A stretch of DNA of 5,291 bases from Candidatus Omnitrophota bacterium (GTDB lineage: Bacteria; Omnitrophota; Koll11; Zapsychrales; Aceulaceae), in NCBI GenBank assembly GCA_029931885.1, contig JAOZRJ010000077.1, positions 1,953 to 7,243 on the forward strand. Reading direction: 5' to 3'. This document shows positions 1-5,291 of this stretch, in pieces. Every line of letters begins with the position of its first letter. Within the stretch, counting starts at the first letter, position 1. Position numbers and translations under genes: made by a program. The notes under the pieces were generated by a model, which saw only the letters and a program-made list of their open reading frames with translations, had not been told where the DNA came from and did not search any database.

Positions 1-128
1 CCGCTGCTTTCCCATTGTCTTGCGACACGGACAGGATCATCACCATAAGTTGTTTGCTGGTCGAATTTGCCTTGTGTTAGGCGAACAACTTTCTCACCTT
101 TTATATCAATTGCTGGAATAATAATCAT
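1..128 (-). CDS. hisA: HisA, ProFAR isomerase (N-terminal 42 residues, cut by window edge)
   Basis: Phosphoribosylformimino-5-aminoimidazole carboxamide ribotide isomerase catalyses the Amadori rearrangement of ProFAR to PRFAR in cytosolic histidine biosynthesis. The visible N-terminus starts [17 protein letters not shown], the first beta strand of the HisA (beta/alpha)8 barrel. It carries the family's catalytic Asp at residue 8 (PAID), followed by the [16 protein letters not shown] segment typical of HisA, which separates it from the related HisF. The ATG overlaps the hisH stop as ATGA, in the same frame as the conserved residues, so this start is well supported. No Shine-Dalgarno-like sequence is visible in the AT-rich bases upstream, so initiation probably depends on coupling to hisH translation. 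The rest of the gene, including the second catalytic Asp, lies outside the window, so it could not be checked for integrity. Confidence 0.95.
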   Translation of the reverse strand, partial: MIIIPAIDIKGEKVVRLTQGKFDQQTTYGDDPVRVARQWESS

Positions 129-730
129 AAGTTTAGATCGTTAAAATTTTTTAATATTTGAAGGCCGATTGTTTGGCTTTTTTCAGGGTGAAATTGGACC
201 CCAAAAACGTTGTCTTTCCATATTGATGATGTAAAGTCTATTCCGTAATCAGTCGTCGTTAAAGTTGTTTGTGGGTCATCCGGTTTTACAAAATATGAAT
301 GACAAAAATAGAAATTTGCTTTATCTTCAATTCCCTTTAGAAGAGGACAATCATTTCTTTTAATATTTAACTGATTCCATCCTATGTGTGGAACTTTTAA
401 ACTACTGAATCTTTTAACGGTTCCCGGTAGAATCCCAAGCGCCTTGACAGAGTTTCCTTCATCACTTTCATTGAAAAGTAAGTGCAGCCCGAGACAGATT
501 CCCAAAAAAGGTTTCCCTTGGCTAATAAATTCTTTAATCGCATCAACCAGCTTTAAATCTTGAAGTTTTTTAATAGCTGGAGCAATAGCTCCTACTCCAG
601 GAAGCACAACTTTTTGAGATTGTTTAATGATTGAAGGATCGTCGGTAATGATAGTTTTGGCGCCTGCTTTTTCGAGCGCTTTTTGTACGCTACGCAGATT
701 TCCCATGCCGTAGTCAATAATTGCAATCAT
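125..730 (-). CDS. hisH: HisH, glutaminase subunit of imidazole glycerol phosphate synthase
   Basis: HisH is a class I glutamine amidotransferase that hydrolyses glutamine and channels ammonia to HisF, which makes IGP and AICAR from PRFAR. The 201 residues match the usual family length. The N-terminus [15 protein letters not shown] and the oxyanion-strand region PGVGA (44-48) are typical. The catalytic triad is complete: Cys79 in GICLG, with His181 and Glu183 in [17 protein letters not shown] (113-119) and the F-x-HSY segment (142-146) are also HisH signatures. One oddity is His83 in the nucleophile-elbow motif, reading [10 protein letters not shown] where the family nearly always has Gln. 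The start codon shares one base with the hisB stop (TAATG), and the stop shares ATGA with hisA. The partner hisF is not in the window and would be expected beyond hisA. Confidence 0.96.
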   Translation of the reverse strand: MIAIIDYGMGNLRSVQKALEKAGAKTIITDDPSIIKQSQKVVLPGVGAIAPAIKKLQDLKLVDAIKEFISQGKPFLGICLGLHLLFNESDEGNSVKALGILPGTVKRFSSLKVPHIGWNQLNIKRNDCPLLKGIEDKANFYFCHSYFVKPDDPQTTLTTTDYGIDFTSSIWKDNVFGVQFHPEKSQTIGLQILKNFNDLNL

Positions 731-1356
731 TAATCAATAATTCCTTTTGTAGAAGGAATGCCAATGCGTCTTGGGTCAATCCTAGTTGCTTGGCACAATG
801 CCAATCCAAGCGCCTTAAACACAGTTTCCAGGGTTGTATGCAGATCTTCAGCAGGGTCTTTTACGAAAATAATAATGTTTGCACCTAAATTGTTTGCAAA
901 AGATTCCATGAAGTGCTCAAGATATGTTATTGCGTAGCCATCTTGTGTTTGCATAGCTGGAGCAATTTTGCCTTCGCCAATTTTTAGCTTGAAATAACCG
1001 CGTCCTCCAATATCTATAATTGCTTCTGAGAAGGTGGATTCCATTGGAGCTGCTGCAAACCCAAAGCGCTTGATTCCTCTTTTTTCTCCTAAGGCTTGCT
1101 TGAAAGCTTTCCCTAGCACAATGCCGATATCTTCATTGGTGTGATGAATATCAATCTCAATATCAGCTTTCTTAACCTCTAAATTAAGATCGAATAATCC
1201 ATGAAAAGAAAAAAGCTCAAGCATGTGATCGAGAAGGCCGATGCTAGTTTTAATTTTTGCGTTTCCTTTGCCGTCAACGTTAAGGTGAGCATAAATTTCA
1301 GTTTCTTTGCTTTTTCGTTCAACTTTTACTATTCGGCTTTTTTTTCGGATTAACAT
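730..1356 (-). CDS. hisB: HisB, imidazoleglycerol-phosphate dehydratase (divergent, monofunctional)
   Basis: IGP dehydratase converts imidazole-glycerol phosphate to imidazole-acetol phosphate and is normally a Mn-dependent 24-mer in the cytosol. The 208 residues are close to the monofunctional length, with no fused histidinol-phosphatase domain. Family features seen in order are: VERKSKETEI (12-21), DHML (43-46) and HHTNED (71-76), then EKRGIKRFGF (91-100), PME (104-106), GGRGYF (117-122) and the C-terminal PSTKG (201-205). The half from about residue 100 is unusual. The strand that normally ends in a metal-binding His reads NIIIF (160-164), the usual HHxxE motif reads HTTLE (173-177), and the conserved T-E of the GD-x-x-TE region is not recognisable. 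Assignment rests on the N-terminal half, the C-terminal motif and position in the operon. It may be a functional variant or a divergent paralogue. The start is supported by an AAAGGA site six bases upstream. The ten residues before the conserved core are lysine/arginine-rich and encoded partly by an A8 run. Confidence 0.88.
   Translation of the reverse strand: MLIRKKSRIVKVERKSKETEIYAHLNVDGKGNAKIKTSIGLLDHMLELFSFHGLFDLNLEVKKADIEIDIHHTNEDIGIVLGKAFKQALGEKRGIKRFGFAAAPMESTFSEAIIDIGGRGYFKLKIGEGKIAPAMQTQDGYAITYLEHFMESFANNLGANIIIFVKDPAEDLHTTLETVFKALGLALCQATRIDPRRIGIPSTKGIID
742..748 (-). promoter_or_regulatory. Weakly spaced ribosome binding site of hisH inside hisB
   Basis: The minus-strand sequence AAAAGGA occurs 11 bases before the hisH ATG, over the hisB codons for the TKG part of its C-terminal motif. 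The spacing is longer than ideal. With the TAATG overlap, it points to coupled re-initiation on hisH. Confidence 0.5.
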
Positions 1357-1362
1357 AAAATA

Positions 1363-1369
1363 TCCTTTC
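1363..1369 (-). promoter_or_regulatory. Ribosome binding site of hisB
   Basis: The minus-strand sequence GAAAGGA sits six bases before the hisB ATG, in the 13-base gap after the hisD stop. It selects this ATG, so the lysine/arginine-rich N-terminal extension ahead of the conserved IGPD core is probably translated. Confidence 0.75.
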
Positions 1370-2593
1370 TTATTTAAAACGTATTTGGACTGATTCGTTA
1401 TGTTTTGTTAGCCCTTCAAGCAGTGCAATCTTCTCGAGAGGGTTTTTCATTTGCTCTAAAGCTTTTTTTGTGTATGAAATAATATGACTCGTTTTTGTAA
1501 AATCAGAAAGACAAAGCCCGGAGAAAAATTTTGCAGTTCCCATGGTCGGCAAGACATGGCTTGGACCAGCGATATAGTCTCCGACGGATGTTGGGCTGTA
1601 AGGACCAAGAAAGATTGCTCCGGCATTATTTATTTTACTGGCTATGCCTGAAGCATTATTTGTCATAATTTGTAAATGCTCTGGTGCAATCTGATTAGCA
1701 ATTGAGATAGCTTCTTGCATATTTTTTGTATAGATAATATATCCATTTGGGATTTTTTTACGAAGCTGCTTAACAAGTTTTTTCGCTGTTGTGATAAGGA
1801 TAGCAAGGCCTCCTAAATGTTCTGCCTGAGATTCTAAATCGGCCAAGATGTAATCGGGATTGCTCTGTCTATTTGCAATAATAGCAAGCTCGCTTGGGCC
1901 AGCAAGCATGTCAATATCAACATAACCAAAAAGTTGTCGTTTTGCCTCTGTTACGTACATGTTTCCTGGTCCGATAATTTTATCGACTTTTGGAATTGAT
2001 TTTGTTCCAAAAGCAAGAGCAGCAATTGCTTGAGCCCCTCCTATTTTGTAAATTTCATTAACCTTTAAAAGGTTTGCAACCGCGAGAATATGTGGATTAA
2101 TGTTTCCTGATTTATCAGGAGGTGAAACTAAAACGATACGTTTGACACCCGCTATTTTTGCTGGAATGGCGGTCATATAAACTGACGAAACTAATGGTGC
2201 TGTTCCAGCTGGAATATAAATCCCGACAGATTCTAGAGGAGTAATTTTTTCTTTTAATAAAACTCCCTCTTGACTTTTGACACGACAAGGTTTTTTTAGT
2301 TGTTTTTTATAAAATAAAGAAACATTATTGATGATTAACTTTAGAGTTGAAACAAAATCGCTTGTGATATTCTGAAAGGCACTGCTGATTTCGGCTTCAA
2401 CGACTTTGATTTGTTTTTGGCTTAATTTGACATTATCAAAGCGTTTTGTATATTTGATAACGGCATCATCGCCGTTTTGTCGCACGTCTTCAATTATACG
2501 ACGGACTTTTTCCTCAACATGCTTTTTCCGTGCGTTGAGGTTGCGGTCGTAGAGTTTTTGTAAGCCTAATCCGTCTGGTTTTAAAACTTTCAT
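1370..2593 (-). CDS. hisD: HisD, histidinol dehydrogenase
   Basis: HisD is a zinc- and NAD-dependent enzyme that oxidises L-histidinol via histidinal to L-histidine, the last two steps of the pathway. The 407 residues are slightly short for the family (about 430), but all main motifs are present in order: the YIPAGTAPL nucleotide-region motif (126-134), GGAQAIAALAFGT (185-197), VDKIIGPGN (203-211) and AGPSE (231-235). The expected zinc ligands are Gln256 and His259 (SQAEH), Asp339 (VGDYIAGPSHVLPT) and His398 (EGLTKH). The catalytic Glu305-His306 pair lies in APEHLQI. There is no sign of truncation or frameshift, so the shorter length probably reflects trimmed loops and termini. The ATG overlaps the alaS stop as ATGA, with an AAAGGGG ribosome site seven to eight bases upstream inside alaS. 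Here hisD is the first his gene after alaS, with hisG absent from its common position just before it. Confidence 0.97.
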   Translation of the reverse strand: MKVLKPDGLGLQKLYDRNLNARKKHVEEKVRRIIEDVRQNGDDAVIKYTKRFDNVKLSQKQIKVVEAEISSAFQNITSDFVSTLKLIINNVSLFYKKQLKKPCRVKSQEGVLLKEKITPLESVGIYIPAGTAPLVSSVYMTAIPAKIAGVKRIVLVSPPDKSGNINPHILAVANLLKVNEIYKIGGAQAIAALAFGTKSIPKVDKIIGPGNMYVTEAKRQLFGYVDIDMLAGPSELAIIANRQSNPDYILADLESQAEHLGGLAILITTAKKLVKQLRKKIPNGYIIYTKNMQEAISIANQIAPEHLQIMTNNASGIASKINNAGAIFLGPYSPTSVGDYIAGPSHVLPTMGTAKFFSGLCLSDFTKTSHIISYTKKALEQMKNPLEKIALLEGLTKHNESVQIRFK

Positions 2594-5220
2594 GTTATGT
2601 TCCCCTTTATGTATTCTTCAATGCGTTTTAATGCTTTTTCAAGATGTACTGCCTGCTTGCTTCCTGCTTGGGCCATTTGAGGACGACCACCTCCGCTGCC
2701 ACCTATATCCTCGGCAACTTGCTTTATGATTATGTTTGCAGCGATACCTTTTTTAATTAGATCATCGCTTACACAGACAATAACAGATGCATTTTTCTCT
2801 TCTTTTGAGCCAAGAGCGATAATTCCACTTTTGTTTTTTTGTTTTATTAAATCAGCAATGCGTCTTAATGTGTCAGTATTAAAATTCTCAAAAACGGCAT
2901 AGATGAGTTTTATTCCATTGACATCTTTTGATGCTTTAATAATGTCATTAATTGAACTCTTGATTTTATCAATTTGTGATTCTGCAAGTTCTTTTTCTAG
3001 CCGTTTCATTTTTTTTGAGTCAGCTTCTACGCGATTAACAATCTCCGATGGAGATGTTTTAAAAGCATTTGCAATTTTTACTAGTGTTTTTTCGCTTTGG
3101 TGTATAACATCTAATGCATTTGCCGCTGTTACTGCCTCGATACGTCTTATTCCTTGAGCTATAGCACTTTCGTTAATAATTTTAAGTAACCCAATTTGGC
3201 CTGTATTGCTTAGATGAGTTCCTCCGCATAATTCTTTTGAAACGCTTTCAACGATTATAACCGAAACTTTGTCTGAGTATTTTTCAGCAAAGAAAGCGAG
3301 TGCACCTTTTTTTTGGGCGCTTGCAAGAGACATTTCTTCTCGTGATACGGGAATACATTTTCGGATATTTTCATTTACAATATTCTCAATTGCAATGATT
3401 TCCTGTGCACTTACGGCTTTTGGATGCGTAAAATCAAAGCGTAAACGTTTTTCATTTACGAGTGAGCCTTGCTGTTGAACATGGTCGCCTAAGACTTGTC
3501 TAAGCGTTGCCTGCAAAAGGTGTGTTGCAGTATGATTTTGCATAATTGCTAGTCTTTTTGTCTTGTCGATTTTTACAAGGACAGCATCTCCGGTTTTAAT
3601 TGAGCCTGATTGAATGATACCGACATGGACAAAGACATCTGCGATTCTTTGAGTCTGAGTTATTGTAATAGCGCAATCATCGTTTTCAATTTCTCCGGAA
3701 TCTCCAACTTGTCCTCCGGATTCTGCATAAAATGGTGTTTTATCAAGAATAATCTTTACTTCAGAGCCTTTTTTAGTGCTGGAAACACTTTTATTATTTA
3801 CAAAAAGTTGTAAAATTCTTGCCTTACTTTCATCTGTCTCATAACCGATAAATTCTGTTTTTGGTGCTGTAATATTTATATCGTTAGAAGAAAAAACATC
3901 TCCGGTCATTTTGCTTGAAGATCGTGATTTTTCTCTTTGTTTATTCATAATCTCCTCGGCATTATTCATTGTTTTATTAATATTTTTTTCAGATATTTTT
4001 ACTGAAAGAAGTGCTGCGTGCGCTGCAGATAAAGTTAATCCATAGGTGTCGCGATATTTAAAAATTAATTCTCCGAGGTCTTCAGCATTTTTTGCATTTA
4101 CCCCTTCTATTTTTAGCTCAGGAATTCTCTCTTTTCTCACTTTATTATAAGCTTCTTCAGTTTTTTTCACCCATTCTATAATGTTGTTTTGTTTTTTCGG
4201 TAAATCATTATATGGATCTTTCATCGCTGTAATAGTAGGCTCAACTAATTTGTGAATAAATGAATCTTTTTCCTTGGAAAGCACAATGTCGGTAATGTCA
4301 GTAATTAATCGCTTAATAACGTATCCGCGGCCTTCGTTCGAGGGGATAACACCATCAGAAATGCCGATTACAATTGCACGCATATGATCAGCAATAATAT
4401 ATTTTTCTTTTTTTTCAAGTGTGATTTTTGCGGCTTTAGCTTCGGCATCAATTGCATTTAAAATAGGCTGAAAAAGATCAATTTCGAAATTTGTATTTTT
4501 GCCTTGAACAACAGCAGCTAGCCTTTCTAGCCCCATGCCCGTATCAATATTTTTATTTGGCAATGGCTTTAAGGAACCGTCTTCTTGACGCTCAAATTGA
4601 GTAAACACAAGATTCCAGATTTCTGAGAAACGTCCGCAATCACATGCTGGAGTGCAGTCTTTTCGTTTGCATCCAACATCTTGACCGTAATCAAAAAAGA
4701 TTTCAGAGCATGGTCCGCAAGGACCGTTTGGTCCTTTTGTTTTTGCCTCTGATGGCCAGAAATTACTTTTATCTCCTAGGTCAACAATTTTTTTAGGGTC
4801 GATTTTTACAGTTTTAATCCAGATATCCTTAGCTTCTTTATCGTCTTTATAAACCGAAACCCAAAGTTTTTCTTCCTGGATTTCTATTATTTTTGTTAAA
4901 AATTCCCAAGCCCAGCAAATTGCATCTTTCTTAAAATAGTCTCCAAAGGAAAAATTTCCTAACATTTCAAAGAAAGTATGGTGAAAAGCTGTTTTTCCCA
5001 CTTCGCTTAAATCGTCTGTGCGCAGACACTTTTGTGATGTTGTGGCACGTGTATATTCACCGATATTCCCAAGAAATTGACTCTTAAACTGTTGCATTCC
5101 TGCGGTTGTGAATAAAACAGTAGGGTCATTTTTTGGGACCAATGAATCGCTCTCGACGGTCTTATGACCTTTTGAGGCGAAGAATTCTAAGAATTTATTT
5201 CTGATTTCGTTTGTTGTCAT
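2590..5220 (-). CDS. alaS: AlaS, alanyl-tRNA synthetase
   Basis: This cytosolic class II synthetase attaches alanine to tRNA-Ala and hydrolyses mischarged Ser/Gly. The 876 residues are full length. The catalytic domain shows LFTTAGMQQFK (36-46), Arg67 followed by HHTFFEMLGNFSFGDYF (80-96, motif 2), and DTGMGLER (226-233, motif 3). A cysteine-rich stretch lies between them (Cys168, 171, 184, 189, 193, 195). The tRNA-recognition region includes SDGVIPSNEGRGYVIKR (288-304) and DTYG (391-394). The editing domain starts near FYAESGGQVGD (497-507) and has both zinc motifs, HTATH (563-567) and CGGTH (665-669). A lysine/glutamate-rich coiled-coil-like segment (about 706-760) leads to the C-Ala domain, with a glycine-rich GGSGGGRPQMAQAGS (840-854). 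The start MTTNEIRNKFLEFF is standard and overlaps the preceding recX stop as ATGA. No Shine-Dalgarno sequence is evident before it, so translation is probably coupled to recX. The stop overlaps hisD. Confidence 0.98.
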   Translation of the reverse strand: MTTNEIRNKFLEFFASKGHKTVESDSLVPKNDPTVLFTTAGMQQFKSQFLGNIGEYTRATTSQKCLRTDDLSEVGKTAFHHTFFEMLGNFSFGDYFKKDAICWAWEFLTKIIEIQEEKLWVSVYKDDKEAKDIWIKTVKIDPKKIVDLGDKSNFWPSEAKTKGPNGPCGPCSEIFFDYGQDVGCKRKDCTPACDCGRFSEIWNLVFTQFERQEDGSLKPLPNKNIDTGMGLERLAAVVQGKNTNFEIDLFQPILNAIDAEAKAAKITLEKKEKYIIADHMRAIVIGISDGVIPSNEGRGYVIKRLITDITDIVLSKEKDSFIHKLVEPTITAMKDPYNDLPKKQNNIIEWVKKTEEAYNKVRKERIPELKIEGVNAKNAEDLGELIFKYRDTYGLTLSAAHAALLSVKISEKNINKTMNNAEEIMNKQREKSRSSSKMTGDVFSSNDINITAPKTEFIGYETDESKARILQLFVNNKSVSSTKKGSEVKIILDKTPFYAESGGQVGDSGEIENDDCAITITQTQRIADVFVHVGIIQSGSIKTGDAVLVKIDKTKRLAIMQNHTATHLLQATLRQVLGDHVQQQGSLVNEKRLRFDFTHPKAVSAQEIIAIENIVNENIRKCIPVSREEMSLASAQKKGALAFFAEKYSDKVSVIIVESVSKELCGGTHLSNTGQIGLLKIINESAIAQGIRRIEAVTAANALDVIHQSEKTLVKIANAFKTSPSEIVNRVEADSKKMKRLEKELAESQIDKIKSSINDIIKASKDVNGIKLIYAVFENFNTDTLRRIADLIKQKNKSGIIALGSKEEKNASVIVCVSDDLIKKGIAANIIIKQVAEDIGGSGGGRPQMAQAGSKQAVHLEKALKRIEEYIKGNIT
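2601..2608 (-). promoter_or_regulatory. Ribosome binding site of hisD inside the alaS 3' end
   Basis: The minus-strand sequence AAAGGGGA lies seven bases before the hisD ATG, within the last codons of alaS. It supports the ATGA-overlap start for hisD and suggests that hisD can initiate efficiently when ribosomes terminate on alaS. Confidence 0.7.
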
Positions 5221-5291
5221 ATTTTTTTAATTATAGGTGTTATAGAGTCGGGCGAAAATCCCCGACGAATCAAATAGCCGTATAACCGTCC
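5217..5291 (-). CDS. recX: RecX, RecA regulatory protein (C-terminal 24 residues, cut by window edge)
   Basis: The last 24 codons of an upstream gene are open in one frame and end in TGA, which shares ATGA with the alaS start. The visible peptide contains GRLYGYLIRRGFSPDSI, matching the last helical repeat of RecX proteins, where an (L/I)xRRGF(S/D) core followed by a short hydrophobic helix is the hallmark. RecX binds RecA filaments and inhibits or modulates recombinase activity. The position just before alaS fits the widespread recA-recX-alaS gene order. Of the other two frames, one has an early TGA and the other stays open but encodes nothing family-like. Only the tail is visible, so identity rests on this short motif plus synteny. 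recA would be predicted just outside the window. Confidence 0.8.
   Translation of the reverse strand, partial: GRLYGYLIRRGFSPDSITPIIKKI

Noticed and set aside
1357..1369. hisD-hisB gap as a possible promoter or regulatory site
   Set aside because: Only 13 bases long and fully accounted for by the hisB ribosome site.
2903..3813. Three open frames of 67-84 codons on the plus strand opposite alaS
   Set aside because: They lie antisense inside a strongly conserved alaS, have no recognisable domain or ribosome site, and their composition fits shadow frames of the alaS codons.
5221..5250. TATAAC and TATAAT sequences upstream of alaS resembling -10 boxes
   Set aside because: No matching -35 box lies at 16-18 bases, TATAAT is too close to the ATG, and the bases are explained as recX codons in an AT-rich genome.
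5247..5266. Perfect 6-bp inverted repeat GTCGGG / CCCGAC with an 8-base loop, just before alaS
   Set aside because: It lacks a T-tract on either strand and lies within the recX coding tail, over the RRGFSPD codons, so it is not supported as an intrinsic terminator. A minor effect on alaS initiation cannot be excluded.
5236..5291. Possible tRNA or tmRNA fragment suggested by the GC-rich stem and GATTCGTCGGG
   Set aside because: No T-loop TTCRA pattern, no acceptor stem pairing and no CCA end. The RecX reading frame explains the sequence better.
1..5291. Mobile elements, CRISPR arrays, defence genes or phage genes
   Set aside because: No transposase, direct-repeat array, integrase or toxin-like gene is seen. 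All space is filled by housekeeping coding sequence.

Overview
The window is a compact, single-strand gene block from an AT-rich bacterium. Every recognisable gene is on the minus strand, so transcription runs from high to low coordinates. In transcription order they are: the tail of recX (5291-5217), alaS (5220-2590), hisD (2593-1370), hisB (1356-730), hisH (730-125) and the first 42 codons of hisA (128-1, cut by the window edge). Coding sequence covers almost everything. The only gap between genes is 13 bases, between hisD and hisB, so there is no long non-coding stretch.

The genes form an overlapping chain: recX/alaS share ATGA, alaS/hisD share ATGA, hisB/hisH share one base (TAATG), and hisH/hisA share ATGA. 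No promoter, terminator, attenuator leader, tRNA, repeat array or mobile element could be supported. The simplest reading is one polycistronic, translationally coupled unit. It extends the common recA-recX-alaS linkage into a histidine operon (hisD-hisB-hisH-hisA, presumably followed by hisF off the window). hisG is not between alaS and hisD, so it must lie elsewhere or be absent.

The pathway logic is coherent. HisB dehydrates imidazole-glycerol phosphate. HisH is the glutaminase half of IGP synthase. HisA isomerises ProFAR to PRFAR upstream of that step. HisD performs the last two oxidations to histidine. AlaS charges tRNA-Ala, and RecX modulates RecA.

The organism cannot be named securely. 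The AlaS has a phenylalanine before HHTFFEML, the run WAWEFLT, and a cysteine-rich insert before IWNLVFTQF. From memory, not from a search, these recall AlaRS of Omnitrophota/Planctomycetes-type bacteria rather than Proteobacteria.

This is mostly an ordinary housekeeping region, and I do not see an undescribed system. The most interesting signal is in the enzymes. HisB appears to lack two of the metal-binding histidines expected in the family, and HisH has His in place of the near-invariant Gln four residues after the catalytic Cys.
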